The notes beneath the pieces are model-generated. The model did not search any database and had not been told where the DNA came from. It worked only from the letters and a program-made list of their open reading frames with translations. A DNA stretch of 64,000 bases, from NCBI RefSeq assembly GCF_002741945.1, contig NZ_MDVN01000022.1, forward strand, positions 558,001 to 622,000. Direction: 5' to 3'. This document shows positions 1-8,214 of the stretch, piece by piece. The position numbers and the translations under genes are program-made. The stretch comes from Gaetbulibacter sp. 4G1 (lineage in GTDB: Bacteria; Bacteroidota; Bacteroidia; Flavobacteriales; Flavobacteriaceae). The first letter of the stretch is position 1; every line of letters starts with the position of its first letter.

Positions 1-3000
1 ATTACTAATCCTAATGGGAAATTGGTCTATAAAAAAGTAACCACTAATAATCTTAATAATTTTTACAAATTCACAGTTCCAACGTCTCAAGAAGATAAAA
101 CTGGTAATTATAATGCCAAAGTTTCTGTTGGTGGCGCAACGTTTTATAAAGGTTTAAAAATTGAAACCGTTAAACCAAATCGTTTAAAAATTAAAGTGAA
201 TTTTGAGAATGACATCTTAACTAGTAAAGCTCCATTAAAAGGAACATTAGATGTTAAATGGCTTCATGGTGCTCCAGGGAAAAACCTAAAGACAGAAATT
301 AAAGCAAAGTTTACACCATTGTATACAAGTTTTAAAAATTATAAAAACTACGTCTTTAATGATCCTACGCGTAAATTTCAAACTGAAGAATTCAATATTT
401 TTGAGGGTAATGTTAATGCTGAAGGCTTAGCAAAAATTAATAATAAACTAAATGTTGGCAAAAACGCTCCAGGGATGTTAAATGCTCAATTTTTAGTAAG
501 AGCCTTTGAAAACGGTGGCGATTTCTCCATGGATGCATTTACAAAAAAATATGCCCCTTACGAGTCATTTGTTGGTTTGCGTTCTCCAAAAGGAAATACT
601 TACGGTTCGTTTTTTACAGATGAAAACCAAGCCTTTGATGTTGTAGTTGTTGATGCTCACGGAAAACCCATAAAACGAAATAACCTTGAAGTAAAAGTAT
701 ATAAAATTGAATGGCGCTGGTGGTGGAACTCATCTTACGATAATCTATCAAGCTATGTTTCAAGTAGCTACCACAGACCTTATTTAAGTTCTAAAATAAA
801 TACGGATGCTAACGGAAAAAGTACATTAAACATAAACATTCCAGACCAAGACAGAGGCCGTTATCTTATCAGAATTATTGATCCAATAAGCGGTCATGCT
901 ACAGGAAGAACAGCTTATTTTTATAAAAACTGGTGGAGCAACTCTACATCTGGAGATAAAGAAGCTGCAAAAATGCTTGTGTTTTCTGCAGATAAAGAAA
1001 AGTACAACGTTGGTGAAACCGCAAAAATAACGTTTCAATCTGGTAGCGAAGGTCGTGCTTTAGTAAGTATTGAAAATGGCACCGAAGTTCTAGATTTTAA
1101 ATGGGTAAAAACGCAACCAGGGGAAACTACGGTTAATATTCCTGTATCACCAGAAATGGCACCAAATGTATTTGTAAATATTTCGCTTTTGCAACCGCAT
1201 GCCATTTCAGAAAACGATTTGCCTATTCGGTTATTTGGTGTCATTCCTTTAATGGTTGAAGACCCAAACACCAAATTAGAACCTCAACTAAAAATGCCTA
1301 ATGTTTTACGTCCAAAAGAAACATTTAAGGTTACTGTTTCAGAAAAAAGCAACAAAGCTATGACCTATACAATAGCCATGGTTGAAGAAGGCTTACTAGA
1401 TTTAACACGATTTAAAACGCCTAATGCCTGGAACGAGTTTTATAAGCGAGAAGCTTTAGGTGTTAAGACTTGGGATGTCTTTGATGCTATTATTGGTGCA
1501 TATTCTGGTAGTATAGATCAAGTTTTTGCTATTGGTGGTGATGGCAATGCTACTGGCGGAAAAAACAAAAAAGCCAATCGTTTTAAGCCTGTAGTTACTT
1601 ATTTAGGCCCTTTTTCTTTAAATACTGGTGAACAAAAAACGCATACCATAAAATTACCAAACTACATTGGCGCTGTACGCACCATGGTTATTGCTGGTGA
1701 TAATAAAAATGAAGCTTATGGAAGCACCGATAAATCTGTTGAAGTTAAAAAACCTTTAATGGTTTTAGCAACACTTCCGCGGAAATTAAGTCCAGGGGAA
1801 AAAGTAACACTTCCTGTAACGGTTTTTGCAATGGAGCCCAAAGTTAAAAATGTAAACATTAGTTTAAAATTAAGCAATGGAATTACTGTAGCTGGCAGCG
1901 CTAAAAAATCACTAAGTTTTGCTAAACCCGATGAGCAAATGACGTATTTTGAACTTGATGTTAGTAAAGCAAAAGGCATTAATACAGTTGAAGTTATTGC
2001 CACTGGACATGGTGAAAAGTCGACTTATAAAGTGGAATTGGATGTGATAAACCCAAATCCAATCACATCAAAAGCCATTGATAAAACATTAGAGGCGAAT
2101 ACAAATGAAACTTTAGAGTTTTCTACCTTTGGTGTAGCAGGAACAAATTCGGCTACGTTAGAGTTTTCTACATTACCTCCAATGGATTTTTCACGCAGAT
2201 TGCAATATTTAATTCAGTATCCACATGGTTGTGTAGAACAAACCACATCGAGTGTATTTCCGCAGTTATTTTTAGGTGATATTTTCGATTTAACTCACAA
2301 GAAAAAGCAAGCTATTCAAAATAATATTGAAAACGGTATAAAACGATTAGGGCATTTTCAAAGACCAAACGGAGGCATGAGTTATTGGATGGGAGAAAAC
2401 AACGCAAACGATTGGGGAACCAGTTACGCTGGGCATTTTTTAATTGAAGCCGAAAAGAAAGGTTATGTGTTACCATTAACTTTTAAAAGCAACTGGATTG
2501 CTTATCAAAAACAGGCAGCAAGTAATTGGCGTCCAAGTTATAGAAGTTATAATTCTGATTTAGCCCAAGCTTACAGATTATACACTTTGGCATTGGCAGG
2601 AAGTCCAGATCTGGCAAGTATGAACCGTTTACGAGAGTTTAGCGAAATTTCAAACGAAGCCAAATGGCGATTAGCTGCGGCTTATGCTTTGGCAGGACAA
2701 AAAGAAGCTAGCGATAAAATTTCGCAATCTGCAAACATTGAATTTAAACCTGTCCGTTATAATTATTACACGTATGGTTCTAGAGATAGAAATCGTGCCA
2801 TGGCTTTAGAGACTATGGTGCTTACTAAAAACAAAAATATGCGTGAATTGGCTCAATACATTGCAAAAGATTTATCTAGTAATCGTTGGATGAGTACACA
2901 AACAACAGCTTACAGTTTATTGGCTATGGCAAAAATGGTGAATGCTAATGGAGGAAAAGCATTAAAAGTAAATTATACAATTAATGAAAAAACAGAAAGT

Positions 3001-3573
3001 ATAGACACAAAAAGTGCCATTGCACAACGCGAGTTAAAAGTAAATGATGGTGCAAATAGTTTATCTTTTACAAACCAGAAAGACAATGTGGTTTATGTAC
3101 GGGTTTTAAACTCAGGGAAACTACCTTTAGGTCAAGAACTTGCCGAACAACGTGGTTTAAGTGTAGCATATACATACAAAGATTTAAAAGGAAATAAAAT
3201 TAATGTGTCCAAACTACAGCAAGGACAAGACTTTGTTGCTACGGTTAGTGTTAGTAATTTGAAAAATGAACGCGTAAACGATATAGCGCTTACACAAGTT
3301 TTTCCATCAGGGTGGGAAATTGTGAATACACGATTTACAGATTTTGGCAGTGCGACAACTAGTCAAGCTAGATTTACAGATATTAGAGATGATCGTGTAA
3401 ACTTCTATTTTGATTTACCAGAAAAAGGGAAACATAGTACTAAAATTTTTAATGTGATGTTAAATGCATCGTATTTAGGAACTTACTATTTGCCTGGAAT
3501 CCAAGCTGAAGCCATGTACGACAATGAATATTTGGTTAGAACTAAAGGGAAATGGGTTGTAGTTGAGAAATAA
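1..3573 (+). CDS. Bacterial alpha-2-macroglobulin, C-terminal part (5' end outside window)
   Basis: This is the C-terminal 1190 or so residues of a bacterial alpha-2-macroglobulin, a periplasmic or surface-anchored trap that captures attacking proteases through an internal thioester. The frame is open from base 1 (first codons read ITNPNGK), so the TTG at 22 is not a start and the signal sequence and first MG domains lie upstream. The thioester motif CVEQ is intact, with its Cys codon at 2230-2232 in the context PHGCVEQTTS, so the trap should be chemically competent. The helical thioester domain follows (roughly 2150-2960), then a C-terminal MG domain. Bacterial members are usually encoded beside pbpC for PBP1C; here pbpC begins at 8215 with other genes between. 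The family call is secure; the inhibitory activity is inferred. Confidence 0.93.
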   Translation: MTNPNGKLVYKKVTTNNLNNFYKFTVPTSQEDKTGNYNAKVSVGGATFYKGLKIETVKPNRLKIKVNFENDILTSKAPLKGTLDVKWLHGAPGKNLKTEIKAKFTPLYTSFKNYKNYVFNDPTRKFQTEEFNIFEGNVNAEGLAKINNKLNVGKNAPGMLNAQFLVRAFENGGDFSMDAFTKKYAPYESFVGLRSPKGNTYGSFFTDENQAFDVVVVDAHGKPIKRNNLEVKVYKIEWRWWWNSSYDNLSSYVSSSYHRPYLSSKINTDANGKSTLNINIPDQDRGRYLIRIIDPISGHATGRTAYFYKNWWSNSTSGDKEAAKMLVFSADKEKYNVGETAKITFQSGSEGRALVSIENGTEVLDFKWVKTQPGETTVNIPVSPEMAPNVFVNISLLQPHAISENDLPIRLFGVIPLMVEDPNTKLEPQLKMPNVLRPKETFKVTVSEKSNKAMTYTIAMVEEGLLDLTRFKTPNAWNEFYKREALGVKTWDVFDAIIGAYSGSIDQVFAIGGDGNATGGKNKKANRFKPVVTYLGPFSLNTGEQKTHTIKLPNYIGAVRTMVIAGDNKNEAYGSTDKSVEVKKPLMVLATLPRKLSPGEKVTLPVTVFAMEPKVKNVNISLKLSNGITVAGSAKKSLSFAKPDEQMTYFELDVSKAKGINTVEVIATGHGEKSTYKVELDVINPNPITSKAIDKTLEANTNETLEFSTFGVAGTNSATLEFSTLPPMDFSRRLQYLIQYPHGCVEQTTSSVFPQLFLGDIFDLTHKKKQAIQNNIENGIKRLGHFQRPNGGMSYWMGENNANDWGTSYAGHFLIEAEKKGYVLPLTFKSNWIAYQKQAASNWRPSYRSYNSDLAQAYRLYTLALAGSPDLASMNRLREFSEISNEAKWRLAAAYALAGQKEASDKISQSANIEFKPVRYNYYTYGSRDRNRAMALETMVLTKNKNMRELAQYIAKDLSSNRWMSTQTTAYSLLAMAKMVNANGGKALKVNYTINEKTESIDTKSAIAQRELKVNDGANSLSFTNQKDNVVYVRVLNSGKLPLGQELAEQRGLSVAYTYKDLKGNKINVSKLQQGQDFVATVSVSNLKNERVNDIALTQVFPSGWEIVNTRFTDFGSATTSQARFTDIRDDRVNFYFDLPEKGKHSTKIFNVMLNASYLGTYYLPGIQAEAMYDNEYLVRTKGKWVVVEK

Positions 3574-3605
3574 TGAATTCTTTTCTCTATATTTAGAATT
3601 CAACA

Positions 3606-4544
3606 ATGAACGATAAAGATTATTTTTCTCATTTATATGAAATAGCGAGCCATCTAAATAAGGAGTTCTCTCTACATTCTGCGCTTAGAAAATCTTTAGA
3701 GAAGACTGTTGAGATTCTAAACTTAGAAACAGGTTGGTTTTGGCTTACCGAACCAGATAATAAATCGGTGTACTTAGCTGCTTCCTACAATCTGCCTCCT
3801 GCTTTAAGCAATCATCCAGAGCGCTTATCTGGTAGGTGTTATTGTATAAAACAGTATTTGGCAGACGATATAGATCAGGCAATGAATATTAGTGAGATTA
3901 CTTGCTCAAGGTTAGAGAATATTAGCACAGGAACTAAAGACTTAAAGTTTCATGCTGTAATTCCCATTACCGTTAATAGGCAAAAGGTAGGACTCATGAA
4001 CTTGCTAAGTAAAGAAACGCGACAACTGAACGAAAAGGAATTGGCTATTCTTAACACCATTAGTGAGTTAGTTGGGACAGCAATTCAACGTACAAGATTA
4101 CAACATTCAAATAGGAGCAACAATCTTAAATTAGATGTATCTCTTCATAAAGTACTTGAACGGGTTTTTCATCCACAAATAGAAGCCATAGTATCCTGCC
4201 TTGGTAATTCAGATAGTAACGATAACAAAATAAGTGAAGCATTGCATAAGGCCAAGGAGCTTCAGAAGCATTTAACGATGTTTAGCAAAGAAACAAAAGA
4301 GCAAGAAAAAGCGAGGAATAACTCTAAAGAGTTTCTCTATCCAGACTTGCCCTTAACTAAGCGAGAATTAGAAGTCCTTACCTTAATAAGGAGAGGTTTA
4401 ACCAACGGTCAAATAGGTAAAGAATTATTCATATCCGAGCGTACAGTTAAATTCCACGTTACTGCCATTTTATCTAAACTCAATGCAAATACGCGTACCG
4501 AAGCAGTAGATATTAGTTTAAAGAGAGGCCTTCTAAGTGTCTAA
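3606..4544 (+). CDS. GAF domain plus LuxR-type HTH transcriptional regulator
   Basis: A 312-residue cytoplasmic regulator. Residues about 10-165 form a GAF sensor domain, with a cluster of cysteines and aromatics (SGRCYC near residue 78) that could contribute to ligand or redox sensing. Residues about 190-240 are helical and charged. The last 65 residues are a LuxR/FixJ helix-turn-helix, beginning LTKRELEVLTLIRRG and containing the recognition-helix motif SERTVKFHV. There is no receiver domain, so it is not a classical phosphorelay regulator. It starts 32 bases after the alpha-2-macroglobulin stop and is followed by a strong terminator, so it may be read together with that gene. No operator was identified. 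The domain call is firm; the signal and targets are unknown. Confidence 0.88.
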   Translation: MNDKDYFSHLYEIASHLNKEFSLHSALRKSLEKTVEILNLETGWFWLTEPDNKSVYLAASYNLPPALSNHPERLSGRCYCIKQYLADDIDQAMNISEITCSRLENISTGTKDLKFHAVIPITVNRQKVGLMNLLSKETRQLNEKELAILNTISELVGTAIQRTRLQHSNRSNNLKLDVSLHKVLERVFHPQIEAIVSCLGNSDSNDNKISEALHKAKELQKHLTMFSKETKEQEKARNNSKEFLYPDLPLTKRELEVLTLIRRGLTNGQIGKELFISERTVKFHVTAILSKLNANTRTEAVDISLKRGLLSV

Positions 4545-4565
4545 ATTACTTTTAATTTATCATTA

Positions 4566-4591
4566 ACCTGTACTATGGTACAGGTGTTTTT
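4566..4591 (+). terminator. Rho-independent terminator after the GAF-LuxR gene
   Basis: A perfect 8-base stem ACCTGTAC / GTACAGGT with a TATG loop, followed by G and a run of five T. It lies 22 bases after the regulator stop and separates it from the VOC gene. Confidence 0.85.
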
Positions 4592-4659
4592 CTGTACTGA
4601 AGTCCGTTTTATAGCTTTTGTGCTATTCTGATATTTGTTATAAATTAAAAAATAATAAT

Positions 4660-5082
4660 ATGAGAACACAAAGTATGTATTTAGAACACGCCAATATTAC
4701 AGTAAACGATCTAAAGGAGGCCATTAAGTTCTTCCAAATCGCCTTTCCTCACTTTAAGATACGAGGTGGTGGTAACGAGATGAGAGAATGGGTGCACTTA
4801 GGAGATGATGACACCTATATTGCTATTAATCAAGCAAAGCTAAGTGATTTAAAAGTTGACAAGAACTATGACAAAATAGGAATCAATCACTTAGGATTTG
4901 TAGTGCCGAATGTAGAAGAAATAGCAAACAATCTTCTTAGTAATGGTTATAAGCGAGATTTTCCAAAAGAAGTAGAACAATTTAGAATTAGAGACTATTT
5001 TGCTGATGCCGATGGAAATCAGTTTGAATTCGTGCAATATCTTAGTGATAAAACAGAGGAAAAAAACAGTTACACCAATTAA
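4660..5082 (+). CDS. VOC (glyoxalase/bleomycin-resistance fold) protein
   Basis: A 140-residue single-domain protein of the vicinal oxygen chelate superfamily. It opens MRTQSMYLEHANITV, where the HANITV strand and the following helix (DLKEAIKFFQIAFP) are the usual first half of the fold. The second half contains INHLGFVVPNVEE and ends with ADGNQFEFVQYL, where the D-GN-FE element carries a typical metal-ligand glutamate. The open frame extends upstream to a TTG at 4618, but the ATG at 4660 after an A-rich stretch is the better start. A terminator lies just before it, so it is probably transcribed alone. Glyoxalases, extradiol dioxygenases and antibiotic-binding proteins share this fold, so the substrate cannot be named. 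Confidence 0.82.
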   Translation: MRTQSMYLEHANITVNDLKEAIKFFQIAFPHFKIRGGGNEMREWVHLGDDDTYIAINQAKLSDLKVDKNYDKIGINHLGFVVPNVEEIANNLLSNGYKRDFPKEVEQFRIRDYFADADGNQFEFVQYLSDKTEEKNSYTN

Positions 5083-5128
5083 GTTGCAGATAATAGAAAT
5101 CAAGAATTGTCTAAAACCCTAAAACAGT

Positions 5129-7012
5129 TTAACGCTTTAAAGTAACGTGCCCTGTAAATTTTTGTCCGTCAATTACAACTATATACCAATAATCATTGGT
5201 TGGTAATTGTTGATTATTGAAAGTGCCATCCCATGAAAATGAGCTATTTCTAGAGCTTTTTAATAGCTTCCCGTATCTATCAAAAATGGATACAAATGAT
5301 GTTGAATAATACTCAATACCTTTTAAATCGAAGACATCATTTTCGCCATCGTTATTAGGTGTAAAAAACTTAGGGATATAAAAATGTAAATACGATTGTG
5401 ATGTAATATGTGCACATTCTTGATTTTTGACATAAATTGTATATAACCCTCCGTCTACATTAAAAAAAGTATTGCTGGGTTGAAAAATGTTTCCGTTTAA
5501 TGAATATAGGAGGGTTCCCGTGTTTGAAGACGCATTAATAATAATATCATTCCCATCGGATATAACACTTTCAATTGTAGGGTTGTTTATTTGGTTTAGT
5601 TGAATTGTTTTAATAACAGAACAACTACCACTATTTACTTGAACAGTATATGTCCCTGCACTTGATACATCTATCTGGTCGGTAGTTTCTCCATTACTCC
5701 ATAAGTAAGAAGTTACTATGCTAGGGTTAGTTGGATTTGCAAATAAAGTTATAGATGTATTTTCGCAAAACTCTAAAGTTTCGTCTGTTACATTTGGAAT
5801 CTCAAAATAGTTAACTTGTAAAGCTGTTCTTGTAGTTGACAAACAGCCTCCAAGCATAGTTTCTGCTTCGGCATAGTACGTTCCTGAAACACCATTCGGG
5901 CTATATGTTCTAATATTTGCCTGTAGTAAATTGCCTCCAACGGCCGCATCGTACCAATTTACTATAACGTCGTTTGGAACATTTACTGAAAGCATTGTAT
6001 TATCGTTTTGACAAATCATTAAATCACCATTGCTTGTTGGTGCGTTAGGAAAAGGAATAACTCTAATTTCAAAAATTTCGGATGTTGAATTACACGATGA
6101 GTTTGTTAAATTAACAGCATCTTCTGCTACCAAAACCCTATAAAAAGACGTATTACTTGTAAGAGTAGGTGTGTAATTTTGATTATTTTCTCCAACTATA
6201 TCCGTCCAATTAATCCCATCTGTGCTCTCTTGCCATTGATAAAAATGAGATGAAAAAATAGAAAAATCAGGAATTGCAGTTAATTGTGTAGAAAAAGGCA
6301 ACTGATCTTCACACACATAAATATTGTTGTTATTTAACGCATCTTCGATAGCTACGGTATCACCACATGTTTTAAAAACAATATCGTCAATAGCTAAATC
6401 GTTTCCACAACCACCAACACCATTGTTTAACATTTTTAAAATAACAGATGTTTGAGCTGGTAATGTTTGAAATACTAAGGCGTATTGCACCCAATTAGGA
6501 CCTGAGGTTCCATTTATACTACCTGTATTGCCACTTGCCAATAAGTTTGTATCGGTGTTATCCCAAATTTCAAATCTTACATTTATAGGAATCCCGCCGT
6601 TTGGACAAGAGGTTGTACTTGGCAGTAAATTAATCATCCAAGACGAAAACTCATACGATGTGTTTTCGCATAATCCACTTATTGTAGTTCGATAGAATTC
6701 TCCAGCGGAGAAATCTGCATTAACTACTAGCATTCTTCCATCTGTATCGTTTGGAGTGTGGTCATCTATATCATGCCAATCAAAAAAATTTGTATTGCTG
6801 GATACGGTATAAAACCCATCACTAGGCGATCCGCCAGCAAAAGTATATGTTGTTGTTCCTGCTGGTAATGGTGAACTTGTTATTCCAGCACCAAAAGTTT
6901 CAGTAAAAATAGGATCGCCAGAATTTCCACTACAAAAACCCAATTGAGCATGTAAATTTAAAATCGTTAGATTAAAAAAAACTAAAATTAGTATTTGGAC
7001 TTTTTTATTAAT
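5129..7012 (-). CDS. T9SS type B sorting domain protein, paralogue A
   Basis: A large secreted protein of about 627 residues. The C-terminal 85 residues are the gliding-motility-associated / T9SS type B sorting domain (FFTPNNDGENDVF, then IFDRYGKLL, then WDGTFNNQ, ending TGHVTLKR). The N-terminal half carries a module (LGFCSGNSGDPIFTE onward, through GCGNDLAIDDI) shared with the gene at 10563-12854. Middle segments resemble Ig-like or PKD-type surface domains. No ATG exists at the N-terminus. The frame upstream of the TTG at 6943 encodes a good signal peptide (INKKVQILILVFFNLTILN, then LHAQ) that begins at an ATT codon, 7012-7010, before which there is a stop. I chose that ATT start; a TTG start at 6943 would remove the secretion signal. 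Export to the cell surface is inferred from the sorting domain. Confidence 0.85.
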   Translation of the reverse strand: MNKKVQILILVFFNLTILNLHAQLGFCSGNSGDPIFTETFGAGITSSPLPAGTTTYTFAGGSPSDGFYTVSSNTNFFDWHDIDDHTPNDTDGRMLVVNADFSAGEFYRTTISGLCENTSYEFSSWMINLLPSTTSCPNGGIPINVRFEIWDNTDTNLLASGNTGSINGTSGPNWVQYALVFQTLPAQTSVILKMLNNGVGGCGNDLAIDDIVFKTCGDTVAIEDALNNNNIYVCEDQLPFSTQLTAIPDFSIFSSHFYQWQESTDGINWTDIVGENNQNYTPTLTSNTSFYRVLVAEDAVNLTNSSCNSTSEIFEIRVIPFPNAPTSNGDLMICQNDNTMLSVNVPNDVIVNWYDAAVGGNLLQANIRTYSPNGVSGTYYAEAETMLGGCLSTTRTALQVNYFEIPNVTDETLEFCENTSITLFANPTNPSIVTSYLWSNGETTDQIDVSSAGTYTVQVNSGSCSVIKTIQLNQINNPTIESVISDGNDIIINASSNTGTLLYSLNGNIFQPSNTFFNVDGGLYTIYVKNQECAHITSQSYLHFYIPKFFTPNNDGENDVFDLKGIEYYSTSFVSIFDRYGKLLKSSRNSSFSWDGTFNNQQLPTNDYWYIVVIDGQKFTGHVTLKR

Positions 7013-7080
7013 AAGTTTATTTTTTAGAGTCTAAAAATAACAATTAGCAAACTATATTAGTAAAAAAATAGCTTTTAGTT

Positions 7081-7812
7081 ATGAAGTCGTCTGAAATATT
7101 AAAACAAACATCTCACAGATCGTTTGAATATCCTAAACGTTCATGGAAGTTTTATCAAGAATGGAACGAAGCTGTTTTTTTGCATTGGGAAGTTAACGAA
7201 ACTTTGATAAAACCTTTACTCCCTAAAAATATAGAGTTGGATATTATAAACGGAAAAACCTGGGTAAGTCTAGTGGCTTTTAACATGAATAATATTGGTA
7301 TAAAAAGCTTGCCTAAAATTCCGCATATATCAGATTTTCATGAGATAAATATTCGTGTTTATGTTGTTTGTAATAGGAAGCCAAGTGTTTATTTTTTGAG
7401 TATGGAAGGCAGCAAACGATCGTCCTGTAGGGTATTAAAAACGCTATCTAAATTTCCATATCGATATTCAAAAATGAAAAGAAATGAATCTAATTATGAC
7501 TCTAAAAACACAGCGTTTAATGATTCATTTCATATTAAGTATAAGTTAGATAGCCTGCCTGTTAAAAAAGACAAAACTGATTTATGGCTTACCGAGCGCT
7601 ATACTGTTTTTCAAGATTATAAAAAACACATTATTGAATACGACGTGCATCATGTTGAATGGCCTATTCAAAATATTCATATTGAAAATCTTAAAATAAA
7701 TTACCCTAGGTTTAATCATATTATTAATAATAAACCCGATAGAGTTCATTATTCAAAAGGGGTTCAAGTTTTAACTTGGGATAAGAAAAAATTGTCAGCA
7801 CATGGCTTTTAA
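7081..7812 (+). CDS. DUF2071 (YqjF-like) family protein
   Basis: A 243-residue protein of the DUF2071 / COG3361 family. Typical features are the N-terminal WNEAVFLHWEV segment, followed by LIKPLLPKNIELDIINGKTW, VSLVAFNM and the INIRVYVV strand. No signal peptide or membrane segment is visible, so it is probably cytoplasmic. The family has no established biochemical role. The start ATG at 7081 is divergent from T9SS paralogue A, with 68 bases between them. The monooxygenase-like gene follows 19 bases downstream on the same strand, so the two are probably co-transcribed. Confidence 0.82.
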   Translation: MKSSEILKQTSHRSFEYPKRSWKFYQEWNEAVFLHWEVNETLIKPLLPKNIELDIINGKTWVSLVAFNMNNIGIKSLPKIPHISDFHEINIRVYVVCNRKPSVYFLSMEGSKRSSCRVLKTLSKFPYRYSKMKRNESNYDSKNTAFNDSFHIKYKLDSLPVKKDKTDLWLTERYTVFQDYKKHIIEYDVHHVEWPIQNIHIENLKINYPRFNHIINNKPDRVHYSKGVQVLTWDKKKLSAHGF

Positions 7813-7831
7813 TTAAAACTGATTTATAAAA

Positions 7832-8146
7832 ATGAAAGAAGATTTTAAATCGTATTACGCAGTTATTTTCACTTCTACTCAAAACAAAAATATTGATGGG
7901 TATTCTGAAATGGCAGAAAAAATGGAAACTCTAGCCAAACAACAAAAGGGGTATTTAGGAATGGATAGTGCAAAAAACGATGTTGGAATTACTGTAAGTT
8001 ATTGGGACTCGTTAGAGGCTATAAAAAACTGGAAACAACAAAGTGAGCATTTGCAAGCACAACAAAAAGGACGACAATATTGGTATAGCTGGTACAATGT
8101 GCGAATTTGTAAAGTAGAACGCGAGTATGAATTCTTAAAAAAATAA
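7832..8146 (+). CDS. Antibiotic biosynthesis monooxygenase (ABM) fold protein
   Basis: A 104-residue dimeric ferredoxin-like fold protein. YYAVIFTSTQ is the first strand, YSEMAEKMETLAKQQKGYLG the helix and turn, ITVSYWDSLEAIKNWK the next strand-helix, and HLQAQQKGRQYWYSWYNVRI the end. This order is diagnostic of the ABM superfamily, which includes quinone and heme-degrading monooxygenases as well as many uncharacterised stress proteins. Its position 19 bases after the DUF2071 gene suggests a small two-gene operon. There is no signal peptide. The actual substrate is unknown. Confidence 0.85.
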   Translation: MKEDFKSYYAVIFTSTQNKNIDGYSEMAEKMETLAKQQKGYLGMDSAKNDVGITVSYWDSLEAIKNWKQQSEHLQAQQKGRQYWYSWYNVRICKVEREYEFLKK

Positions 8147-8214
8147 TGTCTCAAATCATCATAAAATTATCTTAAAACACATCTAAACACAAACGCTTAG
8201 AGTATATATTTTAA

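Noticed and set aside
22-24. The TTG near the window start as the alpha-2-macroglobulin start
   Set aside because: The frame is already open at base 1 and the protein lacks its first domains, so the gene begins upstream.
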